Positions 62,204 through 64,000 of a stretch of 64,000 nt of DNA are shown here, piece after piece. Below the pieces are notes generated by a model that saw only the letters and a program-made list of their open reading frames with translations, did no database searches and was not told the DNA's origin. Position numbers and translations under genes: made by a program. Every line of letters begins with the position of its first letter. Within the stretch, counting starts at the first letter, position 1. The stretch spans positions 852,501-916,500 of the forward strand of contig NZ_CP089928.1 of the NCBI RefSeq assembly GCF_021290385.1, written 5' to 3'. Source of the stretch: Microbulbifer sp. YPW16. GTDB lineage: Bacteria; Pseudomonadota; Gammaproteobacteria; Pseudomonadales; Cellvibrionaceae.

Positions 62204-63040
62204 CTATGGCAGGTAGGTCATGGGGTCAACAGGCTGACCGTTGCGACGGATCTCAAAGTGGAGCTTGTTGCGGCTGGTACCACTTGAACCCAGTTCCGCG
62301 ATCCTCTGCCCCGCTCTCACCGCGCTGCCCTCTTTCACAAGAAGCTTGTGATTGTGGGCATAAGCACTGAGGAACTCCTCGCTGTGCTTGACGATCAGCA
62401 GGTTGCCGTAACCTCTCAGCGCACTTCCCGCGTAGATCACAGTGCCATCGGCTGCTGCATGGACAGAGTCCCCCTTTTCCCCGGCAATATCAACTCCCTT
62501 GCGCAGGGGATCCCCGGAAGTAAATCGACTGATCAGCTTGCCCCGGACAGGCCACTGCCAGCGGATCTGTCCGGCAGTCCGCGTCGCCGCCGGTTTTTTA
62601 ACCGGCTTGGGTGTCAAGGATTTTGAGCGAACTGGCGCCTTAGGCTTTTCCTGTTCCGCCTTGCTGACCGGGGCGCTGGCAATGGTAGTGACCACGGGCT
62701 TCGACAGATCCCTGGGCTCCGGCCGGGGTTGCGGGTGCGGCTGTGGACGGGGCCGGGTGCGCGACTGCGGGCGGGACACCGTTTGCACTGGCTTGCCCTG
62801 CAGCTTGAGTCGTTGGCCGGGATAAATACTGTAGGGAGCACTGATCCCGTTCAGCGCTGCCAGCTCCCGGTAATCACGGCCATAGCGCCAGGCGATGGAA
62901 TAGAGTGTCTCGCCCTTGCTCACGATGTGGTGGCCGATGCGGATACTGGGGGGCTGGGCCAGGGAGCTGGTAGGAGCCGCAGGACTGGCACAGCCGGGTA
63001 TTACTGCCGCCAGCATGACTAAGGTTAATATTTTAAACAC
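62204..63040 (-). CDS. nlpD: NlpD-type lipoprotein, LysM and degenerate M23 domains
   Basis: An activator of peptidoglycan amidases. Starting from the GTG at 63040 it has 278 residues: a lipobox (AAVIPGC at about 11-17), a LysM domain (about 35-80, HIVSKGETLYSIAWRYGRDY), a Pro/Arg/Lys-rich linker and an M23 fold (about 160-278). The M23 metal ligands are partly lost: KGVDIAG in place of HxGxD and KLHFEIR in place of HxH, which is typical of NlpD. The start is uncertain; the frame is open further upstream, but that part does not look like a signal peptide. No clear ribosome-binding site is seen. Confidence 0.88.
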   Translation of the reverse strand: MFKILTLVMLAAVIPGCASPAAPTSSLAQPPSIRIGHHIVSKGETLYSIAWRYGRDYRELAALNGISAPYSIYPGQRLKLQGKPVQTVSRPQSRTRPRPQPHPQPRPEPRDLSKPVVTTIASAPVSKAEQEKPKAPVRSKSLTPKPVKKPAATRTAGQIRWQWPVRGKLISRFTSGDPLRKGVDIAGEKGDSVHAAADGTVIYAGSALRGYGNLLIVKHSEEFLSAYAHNHKLLVKEGSAVRAGQRIAELGSSGTSRNKLHFEIRRNGQPVDPMTYLP

Positions 63041-63264
63041 ACAATGAAATTTGTGACCAAAATCACAACCATTGTCGCGCCACTCGCAGTGTTTAAAATG
63101 TTGAATCAAGTGACATTCCATTATTCTCTTTTTACATCAACCCGGGACATTTATGGAAAAAGTGTATAAAAAAATGTCCCGAAATTGTGCCCGAAACCCA
63201 TAGAAAACGCTGCCTGTCCGACCTGAAACAGGTCACAGCCAAATAAAGTGCCTTTTTCCGCCCC

Positions 63265-64000
63265 TTATTTGTGCGTCGAATCCACTGCCTTGCCCAAATG
63301 GTCCACTGCCAGTACCAGCAGGACCGCGACCAGGGCCGCCACCATGGCCTGCAACACCAGAGGCTCGGCGCCAGTTTCCCCGGCAAAACGCCCGGGCAGC
63401 GCGTTGGACAACAGCGGGGTCAACTTGTCCCCCGTCGCCACCGCCTCGTCCGGGAGCTTCCAGGGCCAGACGATTTTCAGGCTTCCCATCAGAACACCAG
63501 CGAGAAATGCCAGTGTGCGGGCCGGGAAATGATGCATCAACCAGGATAACAGCCGGCTGAACAACATCAGTCCGGTTACCGCACCGGCGGCGAAATACAA
63601 CAGGCTTGCGACCTGTAATTCATGCACAGCCTCAAGTACCCGCGGGTAGATCCCGATCAGCAGCAGGATAAAGGAACCCGATATACCGGGCAGTATCATG
63701 GCGCAGATTGCCAGCGCTCCGGAGAGGAACAGGTTCAGGGGGGTTGCAGACACCTGCCCGGGGCGGAGCTCGCTCACGCCCACCGCCAGCAGTATACCCA
63801 GCGCCAGGCAGGCCACCACCGACCAGCTCCAGCGTGGCACCTGGCGCATGATAGGGACCGTGGAAGCGAGGATCAGGCCGAAAAAGAAAGCCCAGACAAC
63901 AATCGGGTAGTGATCCAGCAGGTAGCCGATCAAGCCGGCAAGGCTGAAGACACTCAGCAGTACGCCGCAGAACAGTGCCAGCAGGAAGTTGCCATTGATG
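63265..64000 (-). CDS. DUF368 family membrane protein (partial)
   Basis: Multi-pass membrane protein running off the right edge, so its N-terminal part is missing; the frame stays open through base 64000. Visible are several hydrophobic helices and the family motif LPGISGSFILLLIGIYPRVLEAV. DUF368 proteins (PopT-like) have been linked to recycling of undecaprenyl phosphate across the membrane. Its place before nlpD-rpoS fits cell-envelope work. Confidence 0.88.
   Translation of the reverse strand, partial: INGNFLLALFCGVLLSVFSLAGLIGYLLDHYPIVVWAFFFGLILASTVPIMRQVPRWSWSVVACLALGILLAVGVSELRPGQVSATPLNLFLSGALAICAMILPGISGSFILLLIGIYPRVLEAVHELQVASLLYFAAGAVTGLMLFSRLLSWLMHHFPARTLAFLAGVLMGSLKIVWPWKLPDEAVATGDKLTPLLSNALPGRFAGETGAEPLVLQAMVAALVAVLLVLAVDHLGKAVDSTHK

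Overview
The window is chromosomal DNA of a free-living, probably marine gammaproteobacterium. The gene orders alaS-lysC, recX-recA-pncC/mutS-fdxA, DUF368-nlpD-rpoS and ydbH-ynbE-ydbL, together with roughly 60 % GC, point to the Cellvibrionales/Pseudomonadales side (Microbulbifer-like). The taxonomic call is inference. I saw no rRNA, tRNA, insertion sequence, prophage or CRISPR array.

Layout. 0.1-13.7 kb is conserved housekeeping: lysC, alaS, a HIT protein, a Trm112-like protein, an alpha/beta hydrolase, class I aldolase, glpK, recX, recA with a LexA box, pncC, divergent mutS, and fdxA. 14-20.3 kb holds small or accessory genes: a DUF1328 membrane protein, a beta-propeller lipoprotein, an AhpD-fold protein without the usual cysteines, dinB with a LexA box against its start codon, a DUF6116 protein and a sigma/anti-sigma-like pair. 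20.4-27.5 kb is an eight-gene leftward operon for acyl-CoA breakdown. It has an APH-type kinase next to an acyl-CoA dehydrogenase, the pairing known from ACAD10/11 and the levulinate (Lva) pathway, so 4-hydroxyacyl-CoA catabolism is likely. A LysR regulator, fadH and an MFS transporter with an attenuator-like leader follow (27.6-32.5 kb).

The unusual part is 32.8-51.7 kb. Reading leftward from 51.7 kb there is a 1020-residue protein with a BapA/LapF-type N-terminal domain and two huge low-complexity blocks, (Asp-Ala)n and (Asp-Ala-Asp-Gly)n. A strong terminator follows, then a complete type I secretion system (TolC-like, LapB-type ABC exporter, HlyD-like adaptor), a membrane-anchored transglutaminase-like protein, two paralogous proteins joining a cyanophycin-synthetase-type ATP-grasp domain to a second truncated ATP-grasp half and a C-terminal acylphosphatase, and a 2-oxoglutarate/Fe(II) oxygenase. 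A convergent 1584-residue protein joins an alpha/alpha-toroid-like region, a CapA domain and a MurF-like ligase. I propose that the ribosomally made poly-Asp backbone is modified on its side-chain carboxylates by the CphA-like and Mur-like ligases, perhaps also hydroxylated, and exported. That would be a genetically encoded analogue of cyanophycin or poly-gamma-glutamate. The domains and gene order are visible in the sequence; the chemistry is inference.

52-64 kb returns to ordinary genes: a type B carboxylesterase, a histidine phosphatase, pepN, the YdbH-YnbE-YdbL envelope set, rpoS, nlpD and a DUF368 gene cut by the window edge.
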